Of a DNA stretch of 64,000 nt, positions 9,370-18,338 are shown piece after piece (the first letter of the stretch is position 1; each line of letters opens with the position of its first letter). The stretch comes from Alloacidobacterium sp963823845. Lineage in GTDB: Bacteria > Acidobacteriota > Terriglobia > Terriglobales > Acidobacteriaceae. The notes under the pieces were generated by a model, which had not been told where the DNA came from, did not search any database, and worked only from the letters and a program-made list of their open reading frames with translations. The position numbers and the translations under genes are program-made. The stretch lies in the NCBI GenBank assembly GCA_963823845.1, contig CAWGND010000021.1:248001-312000 (forward strand), given 5' to 3'.

Positions 9370-11259
9370 ATGGGACATTTACTCGATACCATCCAATTAC
9401 CGTCCGACATCAAGAAGCTCTCCGTTGCCGAGCTTGAATCGCTGGCTCAGGAAATCCGTGAGACGCTGATTCAGACGCTCTCGAAAACAGGTGGCCACCT
9501 GGGGCCGAACCTCGGCGTGGTGGAACTTACGCTGGCCATGCACTATGTCTTCGATACGCCGGCGGACAAATTTGTTTTCGACGTCAGCCATCAGGCCTAT
9601 ATCCACAAATTGCTCACCGGGCGGCGCGAGCGCTTTGAGACGATCCGGCAGCCGGGCGGTTTGAACGGCTTCATGCTGCGCTCCGAGAGTGAGCATGACA
9701 TCTACGGTGCCGGACACGCGGGCACCGCGCTTTCTGCGGCGCTGGGCATGGCCGTGGCGCGCGATCTCGCGGGCGGCAAGGAGCACGTCGTGGCGCTTGC
9801 CGGAGACGCCGCGTTCACAAACGGCATTTCGTTTGAAGCGTTGAACAATATCGCCGACCAGACGAAGCGGCTGATCGTTGTGCTGAACGACAACGAGTGG
9901 TCGATTGATCGGAACGTCGGCGCGATTGCACGGTATCTGCACAAGATCGTCACCAATGAACACATCAGCCACCTGCACGACAGCGCTGCCCGCCTTCTGG
10001 AGCGCTTCGGCGGCAAGACTGCTGTAAATGTAGTCCGGCGTGCGGAAGAAGCGGCAAAAGGTCTGCTTTGGCCCTCTGTTTTCTTTGAGGAGTTCGGCCT
10101 CACGTACTATGGACCACTCGACGGGCATAACATCAGTCTGCTGATTGAGACATTCCAATTTCTCAAGGCGCAGGAGCGACCTGTCCTGCTCCACGCCATC
10201 ACGCAGAAGGGGCGGGGTTTTCAGCCCGCGCTCGACAAACAGAAAAAATTTCACGGCCTTGGGCCTTACGATCCGGAGACGGGTGAGACGAAGCCAGCGG
10301 GCCAGCAGACATATTCTGAGGTCTTCGCCAATACGCTCGTCAAACTTGCGAATGGGAACGAGAAGCTCGTCGCGATTACCGCAGCCATGCCAAATGGCAC
10401 AGCGCTCGACCTCTTTCGTCCGCATCATCCGAAGAAATATTTCGACGTGGGCATTGCTGAAGAGCACGCCGTGATCTTTGCCGCAGGCATGGCGACGCGC
10501 GGTTACAAGCCCTTCTGCGCGATTTACTCGACGTTTCTGCAGCGAGCTTTTGATCCCATCGTGCACGATGTGTGCCTGCAGAATTTACCCGTTGTCTTTT
10601 GCATGGATCGGGGCGGCTTGAGCGGTGACGATGGCGCGACGCATCACGGACTTTTCGACATAAGCTATCTGCGCGGCATCCCAAATATTGTGCACATGGT
10701 TCCGAAGGATGAAGACGAGCTGTCCGACATGCTCTACACCGCCATGCTGCACGAGGGGCCGAGCGCAGTGCGCTATCCGCGCGGCACCGGGCCCGGCACT
10801 GCTGTCAAAGAACATCCGGTCGCGCTGCCGATCGGCAAAGCCGAAGTCATTGCGGATGGCGACGACGTGGCCATATTTGGCTTAGGCGCTTTGTTGCCAA
10901 TGGCGAGTGAATTGGCTGCAAAGCTTGAACAGCAGGGGCACTCGGCTGCGATCATCAATCCGCGCTTCGTCAAGCCGCTTGATCGCGAGGTTCTGGCCAG
11001 CTATGCGAAACGTGCAGCTGTGATTATTACATTCGAAGATCACGTGCTGATGGGCGGATTCGGTAGCGCCGTGATGGAAGCGCTCAACGAAATGCAATTG
11101 GCGGTTCCGGTGGTCCGCATCGGATGGCCTGACCGCTTCATCGAGCACGGCAAAGTGGAGCAGCTGCGCGCGCGTTACGGCATCAGTGTGGAAGCCGCGC
11201 TGGAAAAGCTTGTTCCATACCTCAAGAGGACTTCCCGCACGAAAGCATTGGCACGATAA
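9370..11259 (+). CDS. dxs: 1-deoxy-D-xylulose-5-phosphate synthase-type enzyme
   Basis: A 629-residue thiamine-diphosphate transketolase-like enzyme, expected to condense pyruvate and glyceraldehyde 3-phosphate at the first step of the MEP isoprenoid pathway. Seen are GGHLGPNLGVVELT, a ThDP region with GDAAFTNG at 145-152 and NDN at 173-175, DVGIAEEHAVIFAAG, and DRGGLSGDDGATHHGLFDI. The Gly of the usual GDG ThDP motif is Ala here, DVGHQAYPHK is DVSHQAYIHK, and the following loop reads EWSIDRNVGA. It is therefore a divergent DXS subgroup. Overall length and domain order are normal. No other MEP gene is adjacent. Confidence 0.8.
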   Translation: MGHLLDTIQLPSDIKKLSVAELESLAQEIRETLIQTLSKTGGHLGPNLGVVELTLAMHYVFDTPADKFVFDVSHQAYIHKLLTGRRERFETIRQPGGLNGFMLRSESEHDIYGAGHAGTALSAALGMAVARDLAGGKEHVVALAGDAAFTNGISFEALNNIADQTKRLIVVLNDNEWSIDRNVGAIARYLHKIVTNEHISHLHDSAARLLERFGGKTAVNVVRRAEEAAKGLLWPSVFFEEFGLTYYGPLDGHNISLLIETFQFLKAQERPVLLHAITQKGRGFQPALDKQKKFHGLGPYDPETGETKPAGQQTYSEVFANTLVKLANGNEKLVAITAAMPNGTALDLFRPHHPKKYFDVGIAEEHAVIFAAGMATRGYKPFCAIYSTFLQRAFDPIVHDVCLQNLPVVFCMDRGGLSGDDGATHHGLFDISYLRGIPNIVHMVPKDEDELSDMLYTAMLHEGPSAVRYPRGTGPGTAVKEHPVALPIGKAEVIADGDDVAIFGLGALLPMASELAAKLEQQGHSAAIINPRFVKPLDREVLASYAKRAAVIITFEDHVLMGGFGSAVMEALNEMQLAVPVVRIGWPDRFIEHGKVEQLRARYGISVEAALEKLVPYLKRTSRTKALAR

Positions 11260-11290
11260 GAAGGCGGTTACGCGCCCCTTGAGCAGGGTA

Positions 11291-11317
11291 GCCTTTTCGC
11301 GGCAGCCGCGAAAAGGC
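11291..11317. repeat. Perfect 27-bp palindrome after dxs
   Basis: GCCTTTTCGCGGC, a central A, then the exact reverse complement GCCGCGAAAAGGC. It lies 32 bp beyond the dxs stop. It would form a strong hairpin but lacks a T-run, so it may be a factor-independent-like terminator or an intergenic palindromic repeat. Confidence 0.6.
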
Positions 11318-11456
11318 CACAGCTAGCTCGCTCGCAGCACAGAATGATCCCATGAATGACGCCATTCGATAAGATCTTCCAGATCACCTCAAAAGGCGCC
11401 TGCATTACCAATGGTTGCAAGCCTCCGCGCCTGACGCACTATGATGAGAACAACGC

Positions 11457-11996
11457 ATGACTGAAGTGCAGAACATGAATGCGGCGGCGGGAGTAGAAAC
11501 CCACCATAAGCGCGATCGCTGGATTCTCCTGATCGGCGGGTTCAAGCTTTTGAAAGGCTTCCTCTTCGTCCTGTTGGGAATTGGTGCGCTGAGACTGGTG
11601 CATCGCGACATCGTCGATCTGCTGACGCGTTGGCTCATCGACTGGCACTTCGATCCGGAGAGCAGGTTCGTCAATCTGGTGTTGGACAAAGCCGCGCTGA
11701 TTGACGCTCACCGCATGAAGCAGATCAGCATTGCCATCTTCTGCTATGCGGGGCTGGATTTCATTGAGGGGACCGGGCTGGTGCTAGAAAAAACATGGGC
11801 CGAGTATCTGACGCTCATCCTCACGGCGTCATTTCTTCCCTGGGAGTTCTTTGAGCTTCTGCGCCGGCCGACATGGGTCAAGGCCAGTCTGACTCTGGTG
11901 AACTTGCTGGTGGTCATTTACCTTGTTTTCTACGTCCAGCGGAACTTGCGCGAGCGACACAGAAGGCGTCACGGGGGACTTGCAGGAGAAGAATAG
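11457..11996 (+). CDS. DUF2127 family membrane protein
   Basis: A 179-residue integral membrane protein. A charged N-terminus (HHKRDRW) is followed by about four hydrophobic segments: ILLIGGFKLLKGFLFVLLGI, ISIAIFCYAGLDFIEGTGLV, YLTLILTASFLPWEFFELL and LTLVNLLVVIYLVFYV. The tail is very basic (RERHRRRHGG). The spacing of GGFKLLKG, EGTGL and PWEFFEL matches the DUF2127 family as I know it. Function is unknown. It appears monocistronic, standing between the palindrome after dxs and the dcw cluster. Confidence 0.75.
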   Translation: MTEVQNMNAAAGVETHHKRDRWILLIGGFKLLKGFLFVLLGIGALRLVHRDIVDLLTRWLIDWHFDPESRFVNLVLDKAALIDAHRMKQISIAIFCYAGLDFIEGTGLVLEKTWAEYLTLILTASFLPWEFFELLRRPTWVKASLTLVNLLVVIYLVFYVQRNLRERHRRRHGGLAGEE

Positions 11997-12346
11997 GCGA
12001 AACGTCCTATCGCGAGTCCTTATAATCTGGCAAGTGCGGAAATGCTGCCAAGAACCAAATTAGACAACACCTGATCTAGTGGTTTGCGGTGCAGTTTGGC
12101 ACTATCTATTGAGTTTTGCCTGAACCAGAATCGGCCCATCTCCTTCCCAGTCTAAGATTTCTCGAATCTCCACAAGAGAACACACTTTGACCCGCGCATC
12201 TAGTGAGTTACGATGTCGGTGGGACTTAGTGGGCCAAATTAGTCTTTTCTGGATAATTTGGATGATTTTGACTAATTCTTGTCTCATAATAGCGATTTAT
12301 GGCCGATAGAACGAAAGAGGCCGGTTTGGATTTTAGGGAATAAGCG
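11997..12346. other. 350-bp leader region upstream of mraZ
   Basis: No convincing ORF is present. It holds a GTGGG tandem repeat that fits an MraZ binding site, followed by an AT-rich stretch that probably includes the dcw promoter; no consensus -35/-10 pair with correct spacing stands out. Confidence 0.5.
12219..12233 (+). promoter_or_regulatory. Candidate MraZ box (GTGGG-N5-GTGGG)
   Basis: Two GTGGG pentamers are separated by five bases (ACTTA), 113 bp upstream of mraZ. MraZ proteins are known to bind tandem GTGGG-like repeats with about 10-bp periodicity upstream of their own operon. Only two copies are exact. Confidence 0.55.
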
Positions 12347-12787
12347 ATGTTTCGTGGAAACCATCCAGCGCGCGTTGATGAAAAAGGGAGGCTTAAGCTT
12401 CCGGTGGAATTCAAGCGCCCGCTGACGGAGAACTACGGATCGCTGTTTTACATAACCAGTAAGGATGGCAAGGTTGCCGAGATCTACCCGCTGAAAGAGT
12501 GGGAAAAGATCGAGGAAAAGCTAGCCGCGGTTCCGAGCTTCCATCCCGCCAAGAAGAAGTTGATGGATCGGATCAACTATTACGGTCAAACCACGGAGAT
12601 AGATTCGCAAGGCAGGGTGCTGCTGCCACAGATTTTGCGGGAGTCAGCCAATTTGATGACAGATGTGGTGGTCTTCGGGATGCAGAACTACCTGACAGTC
12701 GCGAACCATGAAGACTTCAAGCAAAACATGGAAGCAGCTCCGCTGACGCCGGAAGACGAGAAAGAATTAGCAGGATTTGGGCTTTAA
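12347..12787 (+). CDS. mraZ: Transcriptional regulator MraZ
   Basis: A 146-residue AbrB-like DNA-binding protein made of two swapped-hairpin repeats: FRGNHPARVDEKGRLKLPVE at the N-terminus and TTEIDSQGRVLLPQILRESA about 60 residues later. Each carries the conserved DxxGRxxLP core. MraZ binds upstream of the dcw operon and represses it. It is the first gene of the cluster, 23 bp before rsmH. Autoregulation through the GTGGG repeats upstream is inferred. Confidence 0.93.
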   Translation: MFRGNHPARVDEKGRLKLPVEFKRPLTENYGSLFYITSKDGKVAEIYPLKEWEKIEEKLAAVPSFHPAKKKLMDRINYYGQTTEIDSQGRVLLPQILRESANLMTDVVVFGMQNYLTVANHEDFKQNMEAAPLTPEDEKELAGFGL

Positions 12788-12810
12788 ACGATGCCCCCAA
12801 GGGGGAGCAC

Positions 12811-13737
12811 ATGACGGAACGCGAGCGACATGTGCCGGTTCTTTTACAAGATGCGATCCGATACCTGAATGTGCGGCCGGGCGGCACGTATTGTGATGCC
12901 ACTCTCGGACTTGCTGGGCATGCGATGGCAATTGCGAGACAGTTGGGTCCGCGAGGCAAGTTGATTGCCTTCGACCGCGACCCTGAGGCGATGGCCATAG
13001 CGCGGGAGCGGTTGAATGCTCTGCGCGAAACGTTGGGGCCGGCTATGCCGGAAGTCGTCCTGCACGATGTCGAGTTCTCGCAGGCGGAAAAGGTGCTGGA
13101 ACCGGAAAGCCTTGACGGGTTGCTGGCCGATTTTGGCGTCAGCTCGCTGCAGTTCGACGAAGCGCACAGAGGATTTAGTTTTCAGGCGGATGGGCCCTTG
13201 GAAATGCGGATGAATCCGCGCCAGGGCATCAACGCTGAACAGGTGGTAAACCAGGCTGGCGAAAAAGATCTTGCCAACCTGATTTACGAATTCGGAGAGG
13301 AAAGGAGGTCGCGGAGAATCGCCAGAGCCATTGTCAGGGCCCGGCCGATTACGACAACGGCACAACTTGCCAGAATCGTAGCGGCTGCGGCCCCGGCGAT
13401 GAAATCAGAGCGAAGCCGGCATACTCTGCACCCGGCGACACGAACCTTTCAGGCTCTCCGAATTTACGTAAATGCCGAGCTGGAGGAGATCGACGCGCTG
13501 CTGGATGCAGCGCCCCGGTTGCTTAAGCCGGGGGGAAGGCTGGTGGTGATCAGCTTCCACTCTCTCGAAGACCGGCGTGCCAAAGATTCGCTGCGCGAAG
13601 GCGCGCGGCAGGGAATTTACGAAGTGTTGACGCGGAAGCCGGTCACGGCGGAAGCGGAAGAGACGGATCGCAACCCAAGAGCGCGCAGCGCTAAGCTGCG
13701 CGCGGCGGAGAAGAAGAGAACGGGCAAGTTTAGTTAA
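12811..13737 (+). CDS. rsmH: 16S rRNA (cytosine1402-N4)-methyltransferase
   Basis: A 308-residue SAM-dependent methyltransferase (formerly MraW) that modifies C1402 of 16S rRNA in the ribosomal P site. The N-terminal HVPVLLQDAIRYLN is diagnostic. The SAM-binding region is DATLGLAGHAMAIARQLG (the usual GxGGH motif here reads GLAGH), followed by IAFDRDPEAMAIA, FGVSSLQFDEAHRGFSF, GPLEMRMNP and the late VVISFHSLEDRRAKDSLRE. Its second place in the dcw cluster is standard. Confidence 0.94.
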   Translation: MTERERHVPVLLQDAIRYLNVRPGGTYCDATLGLAGHAMAIARQLGPRGKLIAFDRDPEAMAIARERLNALRETLGPAMPEVVLHDVEFSQAEKVLEPESLDGLLADFGVSSLQFDEAHRGFSFQADGPLEMRMNPRQGINAEQVVNQAGEKDLANLIYEFGEERRSRRIARAIVRARPITTTAQLARIVAAAAPAMKSERSRHTLHPATRTFQALRIYVNAELEEIDALLDAAPRLLKPGGRLVVISFHSLEDRRAKDSLREGARQGIYEVLTRKPVTAEAEETDRNPRARSAKLRAAEKKRTGKFS

Positions 13738-13884
13738 AAATCGGGCCGGGGTCGTCCCACCGTTGTACAAGGCGAAAGTTAGTAAGACGACATCAGTAAG
13801 TCCCTCCTCAGAGAATAGCGGCCCAGGCCCGGTCGTTAGAGGAGACAAAGTTTAGGAAGAGAAGCAGCAGTCTGGAGAAGAGAG

Positions 13885-14397
13885 ATGGCGACACAGGTAA
13901 TCGCGACCAATGGAATAATGACGGCCCCCCGCAGACGCGTAGAAGCAACGGCGGCCGAGCGGAACCTGTCCCTGTTTGCGCAGCAGCAGCGTGCGCGACG
14001 GGGGCCGACGCCGGAAGTCTTCTTCACGAAGCGCTTCGACAATTCGCGGCTGGTGAAAGCCGCCGATCCGCAGAGCGTGCGCGAGATGCGCACCTTCGCC
14101 TGCGCTATGGCGTTGCTTTTTGCTCTGGTGATGGTCTATGGCTGGCAGCATTTCTGCTCGATCGAGTACGGCTACCGGGTGGAATCGGAGAAACAGCAGG
14201 TTGTTCAGCTGGAAGAGCAGAACCGCCAACTTAGCCTGACAGAGGCGCAGCTCGCCGATCCTGCCCGCATTGACCGCATGGCGCGTCAACTTGGTCTCGA
14301 TGCGCCGCGCCCGGGACAGGTAGTTCGTCCGGATGCGAGTCTTGATCAGAACGGTCCAGTCATGGCCAAGGTGACTCCTGCGATCCCCCTTCGCTAG
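13885..14397 (+). CDS. ftsL: FtsL-like cell division protein
   Basis: A 170-residue bitopic protein: a basic N-terminal cytoplasmic part, one membrane helix at about residues 72-90 (CAMALLFALVMVYGWQHF), then a coiled-coil (YRVESEKQQVVQLEEQNRQL) and MARQLGLDAPRPGQVV, a pattern typical of FtsL and DivIC proteins. FtsL forms a complex with FtsB and FtsQ that activates FtsW-FtsI at the septum. Identity rests on topology and position between rsmH and ftsI, because FtsL is poorly conserved. GGAGAAGAG precedes ATG 13885. A 147-bp spacer from rsmH is unusually long for this cluster. Confidence 0.78.
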   Translation: MATQVIATNGIMTAPRRRVEATAAERNLSLFAQQQRARRGPTPEVFFTKRFDNSRLVKAADPQSVREMRTFACAMALLFALVMVYGWQHFCSIEYGYRVESEKQQVVQLEEQNRQLSLTEAQLADPARIDRMARQLGLDAPRPGQVVRPDASLDQNGPVMAKVTPAIPLR

Positions 14398-14435
14398 GCT
14401 TTAGCTTTCAAATTTCTGCCGGAAGGTAGCGCGCG

Positions 14436-16805
14436 GTGAAGCGGTTTTCATTCCATTTCGAGAAAAGCCAGGCATCTCAAAACACACAGACGGCGCAGGC
14501 GGGCGTGGTGACCCCAATGCGCCGTCTGCGCGTGATCTATATCGTTGCTATTTTTGCAGTGTGGGCGGGATTGATCGGTATGCGCCTCGTATGGCTGCAG
14601 GTGGTCCGGCACCATGAGTTTGTGGAGCGTGCCGCAAGGCAGCAACAGCGCACCTTTGAAGTCGCCCCACGACGCGGAGTGCTCTACGACCGCAATCTTC
14701 ATGAACTGGCGATGACGGTTCTAGCCGATTCGATCTACGCTGTGCCATCGGAGATTGGCGATGCGCGGCCCGCGACAGCGGCTGCGCTGGCAAAGGTCGC
14801 CCATATCGACCCAACGGATTCGTTTACCTCGGCGCAGCAGATTCTCGCGCGCTTCAATGCTTCGCGGAACTTTGCGTGGGTCGCACGCAAGCAGGACCCG
14901 GAGATCATCAATAAGGTTGAAGCGCTCAACCTGAAGGGCATTTATGTTCAGAAAGAATTCAAGCGCTTCTATCCGGACAACCAGATGGCCTCAGAAGTCC
15001 TGGGTTATGTCGGTCTCGACGACAGCGGACTCGGTGGGCTGGAGCAGAATTTCGACGATAACCTGCACGGTACGCCGGGGCACATGCTGACGGCTCTCGA
15101 TGCGCGCAGGCATGTGCTAGGCAGCGAGGAGAATGAGCCGCTTCCCGGGGAAAACCTTGTCCTGACACTCGACGCGAACATTCAGTTCATGGCCGAGCAG
15201 GCGCTCGAGCGCAACATGGAGCGCACCAAGGCGATCAATGGCACCATTGTTGTGCAGGACCCACATACCGGGCAGATTCTCGCACTGGCGATCCGGCCTA
15301 CGTTCAATCCGAACGACTTTCGCCACGCGACAAAAGATCTTTTACGTGATCATGCGGTGAGCGATGTCTACGAGCCGGGATCGACTTTCAAGCTTGTTGC
15401 CTATTCGGCTGCGCTGGAGGAAAAGGTCGCTACCCCTGATTCCAAGATCGACTGTCAGGGCGGAGCCATCACCATCGCCGGACGCACCACGCATGATGAT
15501 CGTGACGCAATTGCTTTTGAACACCGCTATAACAATGTGATTTCGACCAGCCAGGCCCTGTGGGAATCAAGTGACGTGGCCGCCATTAAGCTGGCGCTGC
15601 GCATGGGGCAGGAGAGGTATTACCAGTACGTCCGCTCCTTCGGATTTGGTCAGCGCTCGGGCATCGAGCTGCCTTCAGAAACACGCGGGCTGTTGAAACC
15701 GGTGAAGCACTGGGAACCGACATCGATCGGCTCGATTCCCATGGGGCAGGAAGTCGGCGTCACGCCGATCCAACTCATCACTATGGTGTCGACGATTGCA
15801 AATGGCGGCATGTATCTGCCGCCGCACATCCTGTTGAAAAGTACGGACCTGTTGAAGGGCGATCCAAAGCTGCAACCCGTGACCTTTCATCCGAATGGTG
15901 AACTGCCTGACCCGCTGCCTGACGGAGAGCATCGCGTGATTTCGACAATGACGTCCGCCCAAATGCGCCAGATGATGGAAGGCGTCGTGATGAATGGCAC
16001 CGGGCGCAACGCGCAGCTTGACGGTTACAGCGCCGCGGGAAAAACAGGCACCGCGCAAAAGATCGACATCACCACGCACACCTATTCCAAAACAAAATAT
16101 ATAGCCTCGTTTGTGGGCTTCGCTCCTGTGAACAATCCAGCGATCAGCGTTGCGATCGTCATGGATTCGCCCGAGGCGGGCGGCCACCACGGCGCGCAAG
16201 CAAGCGCTCCGGCATTTCATGAACTGGCGCAGCAGATCCTCGAATATCTCGGAGTACCTCACGATCAGGATCTGAAGCAGCAGGCTGAGATCGCTAAAAA
16301 CCAGCAGCCAGTGGAAGATGATGACGGGCCGGCAGAGAGCGACGAAAACCTGAACTCGCTTTTTGCCGATGTGAACGATCTTCCCGCGGATGATCCTCTG
16401 CGCGCGCCGCAGACGCCTGGACAGGCCGTCCCGGTTGGGAAGAATGCTGCGTCCACTCAGGTTGCAGCGAACATATCCACGCCTCCGTTGCCTCCGAGAT
16501 CATCGACGACGGCGTTTGCCGAGACCATCACTCCTAAATCTGCGGAAACATCAGTCCCAGAGCCGCAGATGCCTGCGAGTCCTCCTGCGACTCCGATCGT
16601 GAATGGCTCCGTGATCGTGAATGCAGGCAAGCAGGTCGCAGTGCCATCTGTAGTTGGACAGTCTGTACGCAACGTGATCGAACAGGCGGGCTCTGTGGGG
16701 CTAGGCGTGCAGGTGCTGGGTACGGGCATCGCACGGGATCAGGCTCCCGCCGCCGGCACGATGGTGCCGACGGGTACCGAGATAGTGGTGCGCTTCACCC
16801 GCTGA
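14436..16805 (+). CDS. ftsI: Septal peptidoglycan transpeptidase with PASTA domain (FtsI/PBP3 class)
   Basis: A 789-residue class B penicillin-binding protein. A membrane anchor at about residues 32-54 is followed by the dimerisation domain (RRGVLYDRNLHELAMTV) and the transpeptidase domain with SxxK as STFK (Ser316), a second motif SSD (ESSDVAAI) and AAGKTGTAQ. After residue 620 comes a Pro/Ala-rich linker of about 100 residues, then one PASTA domain at the C-terminus (VAVPSVVGQSVRNVIEQAG, PAAGTMVPTGTEIVV). It cross-links septal peptidoglycan in partnership with FtsW. A PASTA domain is more usual in Gram-positive and SpoVD-type PBPs, but also occurs in several Gram-negative phyla. Confidence 0.92.
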   Translation: MKRFSFHFEKSQASQNTQTAQAGVVTPMRRLRVIYIVAIFAVWAGLIGMRLVWLQVVRHHEFVERAARQQQRTFEVAPRRGVLYDRNLHELAMTVLADSIYAVPSEIGDARPATAAALAKVAHIDPTDSFTSAQQILARFNASRNFAWVARKQDPEIINKVEALNLKGIYVQKEFKRFYPDNQMASEVLGYVGLDDSGLGGLEQNFDDNLHGTPGHMLTALDARRHVLGSEENEPLPGENLVLTLDANIQFMAEQALERNMERTKAINGTIVVQDPHTGQILALAIRPTFNPNDFRHATKDLLRDHAVSDVYEPGSTFKLVAYSAALEEKVATPDSKIDCQGGAITIAGRTTHDDRDAIAFEHRYNNVISTSQALWESSDVAAIKLALRMGQERYYQYVRSFGFGQRSGIELPSETRGLLKPVKHWEPTSIGSIPMGQEVGVTPIQLITMVSTIANGGMYLPPHILLKSTDLLKGDPKLQPVTFHPNGELPDPLPDGEHRVISTMTSAQMRQMMEGVVMNGTGRNAQLDGYSAAGKTGTAQKIDITTHTYSKTKYIASFVGFAPVNNPAISVAIVMDSPEAGGHHGAQASAPAFHELAQQILEYLGVPHDQDLKQQAEIAKNQQPVEDDDGPAESDENLNSLFADVNDLPADDPLRAPQTPGQAVPVGKNAASTQVAANISTPPLPPRSSTTAFAETITPKSAETSVPEPQMPASPPATPIVNGSVIVNAGKQVAVPSVVGQSVRNVIEQAGSVGLGVQVLGTGIARDQAPAAGTMVPTGTEIVVRFTR

Positions 16806-16826
16806 TACTAAAATCAACTTATTCCT

Positions 16827-18338
16827 ATGCACATTGAAGAAGTCCTGCGGGGAGTCGGCCTGGTGCGGCATACCGGCTCATCGGTTGACGTCATCAGCAT
16901 CGAGTACGACTCGCGCAAAGTAGCTCCCGGAGCACTATTTGTTGCCATGCAGGGCGGGACAACCGACGGTAATCGCTATATCGCTTCTGCGATCGAACGG
17001 GGCGCCAGCGCCGTTGTGAGCGATTCGGCGATGATGTTTATGGAAGCAGCGGGCAAATATCCGAAGATTGCAGTGGCCGAAGTTGCACACGGACGGACGG
17101 CGCTCGCTGCGATTTCTTCCAATTTCCATCAACATCCGGAAAAAAAACTTGCACTGAGCGGCGTTACCGGAACCAACGGCAAGACCACGACGGCGTTCCT
17201 GCTGGACGCGATGCTGAACGCCGCCGATCGCAAAACCGTGCTGGTCGGAACCATCGAATATCACGTCGCGGGCGCTGTAGAGGAGTCTCCGCACACGACA
17301 CCTGAGTCGCGCGACCTGCTGGAGCTGTTTGCCAGGGGGGTAAGCGCAGGCGCAACCGAAGCCGTGATGGAGGTTTCGTCACACTCGCTTGAACAAGGGC
17401 GCGTCTGGTCGCTTCCGTTTGACGTCGCCGTCTTCACGAATCTTACGCGCGATCACCTCGATTATCACGTCACCATGGAGGCATACTTCGCTGCTAAAAG
17501 GATGCTCTTCGACGGATCGAATGGTGCCGTGCCGCGCGTCTCTGTCGTCAACGCCGACGATCCCTATGGAGCCGAGCTGGCCATCAAGGCGCGCAAAGCG
17601 GGCTCGGAGGTTTTCTCCTACGGACTGAGAGCAGGTGAGATTCGCGCCGACGACATACAGATGTCCGCAACGGGGATGGGGTTCACGCTTGTCGCGCCAC
17701 ATGGAAGCGTAATGATCCGCACACGGCTAACCGGCAAAGTGAATGTTTACAACCTGCTCGCATCTTCTGCTGCCGCACACGCACGCGGTCTTACTCTGGA
17801 AGAGATCGCCACAGGCGCTGCTTCCCTTGCATGTGTCCCCGGACGCTTTCAAACGGTCGATGCGGGCCAGCCGTTCACGGTGGTCGTTGATTATGCTCAC
17901 ACCGATGATGCGCTGCGAAACCTGATCGCGCTGGCACGCGAATTCGTTAAGCCTGCAAATGGCCGCGTTATCACCCTCTTCGGTTGCGGCGGCGACCGCG
18001 ACCGCACCAAGCGCTCGCTAATGGGCCGCGCGGCAGGTGAAGGAAGCGATTTCGTCGTACTCACGTCCGACAATCCGCGCAGCGAGGAGCCAGAAGCGAT
18101 TCTACGCGACGTGCTGCCTGGACTTGGAGCAACAGGTGTTCAGTTCGTTGCTGAAGCCGATCGCGCGAAGGCGATCCAGATTGCAATCGAGCAGGCGAGG
18201 CCGGGAGATATTGTTTTGCTGGCCGGCAAAGGCCACGAGAAGACCCAGACACTGCACGACCGGATCATTCACTTCGACGATGTGGAAATTGCGGCGAGCG
18301 AAATCCATGCGCTGACGCAGTCAGGAGCAAAGCGGTGA
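16827..18338 (+). CDS. murE: UDP-N-acetylmuramoyl-tripeptide synthetase
   Basis: A 503-residue cytoplasmic Mur ligase that adds the third peptide residue to UDP-MurNAc-L-Ala-D-Glu. The ATP-binding loop is GVTGTNGKTTTAF near residue 112. HTTPESRDLLELFARGV, HDHLDYH-like DHLDYHVTMEAYF and VDYAHTDDALRNLI are standard. The C-terminal TSDNPRSEEP contains the DNPR signature associated with meso-diaminopimelate rather than lysine, so the substrate is probably meso-DAP. The stop codon overlaps the murF start by 4 bp. Confidence 0.94.
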   Translation: MHIEEVLRGVGLVRHTGSSVDVISIEYDSRKVAPGALFVAMQGGTTDGNRYIASAIERGASAVVSDSAMMFMEAAGKYPKIAVAEVAHGRTALAAISSNFHQHPEKKLALSGVTGTNGKTTTAFLLDAMLNAADRKTVLVGTIEYHVAGAVEESPHTTPESRDLLELFARGVSAGATEAVMEVSSHSLEQGRVWSLPFDVAVFTNLTRDHLDYHVTMEAYFAAKRMLFDGSNGAVPRVSVVNADDPYGAELAIKARKAGSEVFSYGLRAGEIRADDIQMSATGMGFTLVAPHGSVMIRTRLTGKVNVYNLLASSAAAHARGLTLEEIATGAASLACVPGRFQTVDAGQPFTVVVDYAHTDDALRNLIALAREFVKPANGRVITLFGCGGDRDRTKRSLMGRAAGEGSDFVVLTSDNPRSEEPEAILRDVLPGLGATGVQFVAEADRAKAIQIAIEQARPGDIVLLAGKGHEKTQTLHDRIIHFDDVEIAASEIHALTQSGAKR

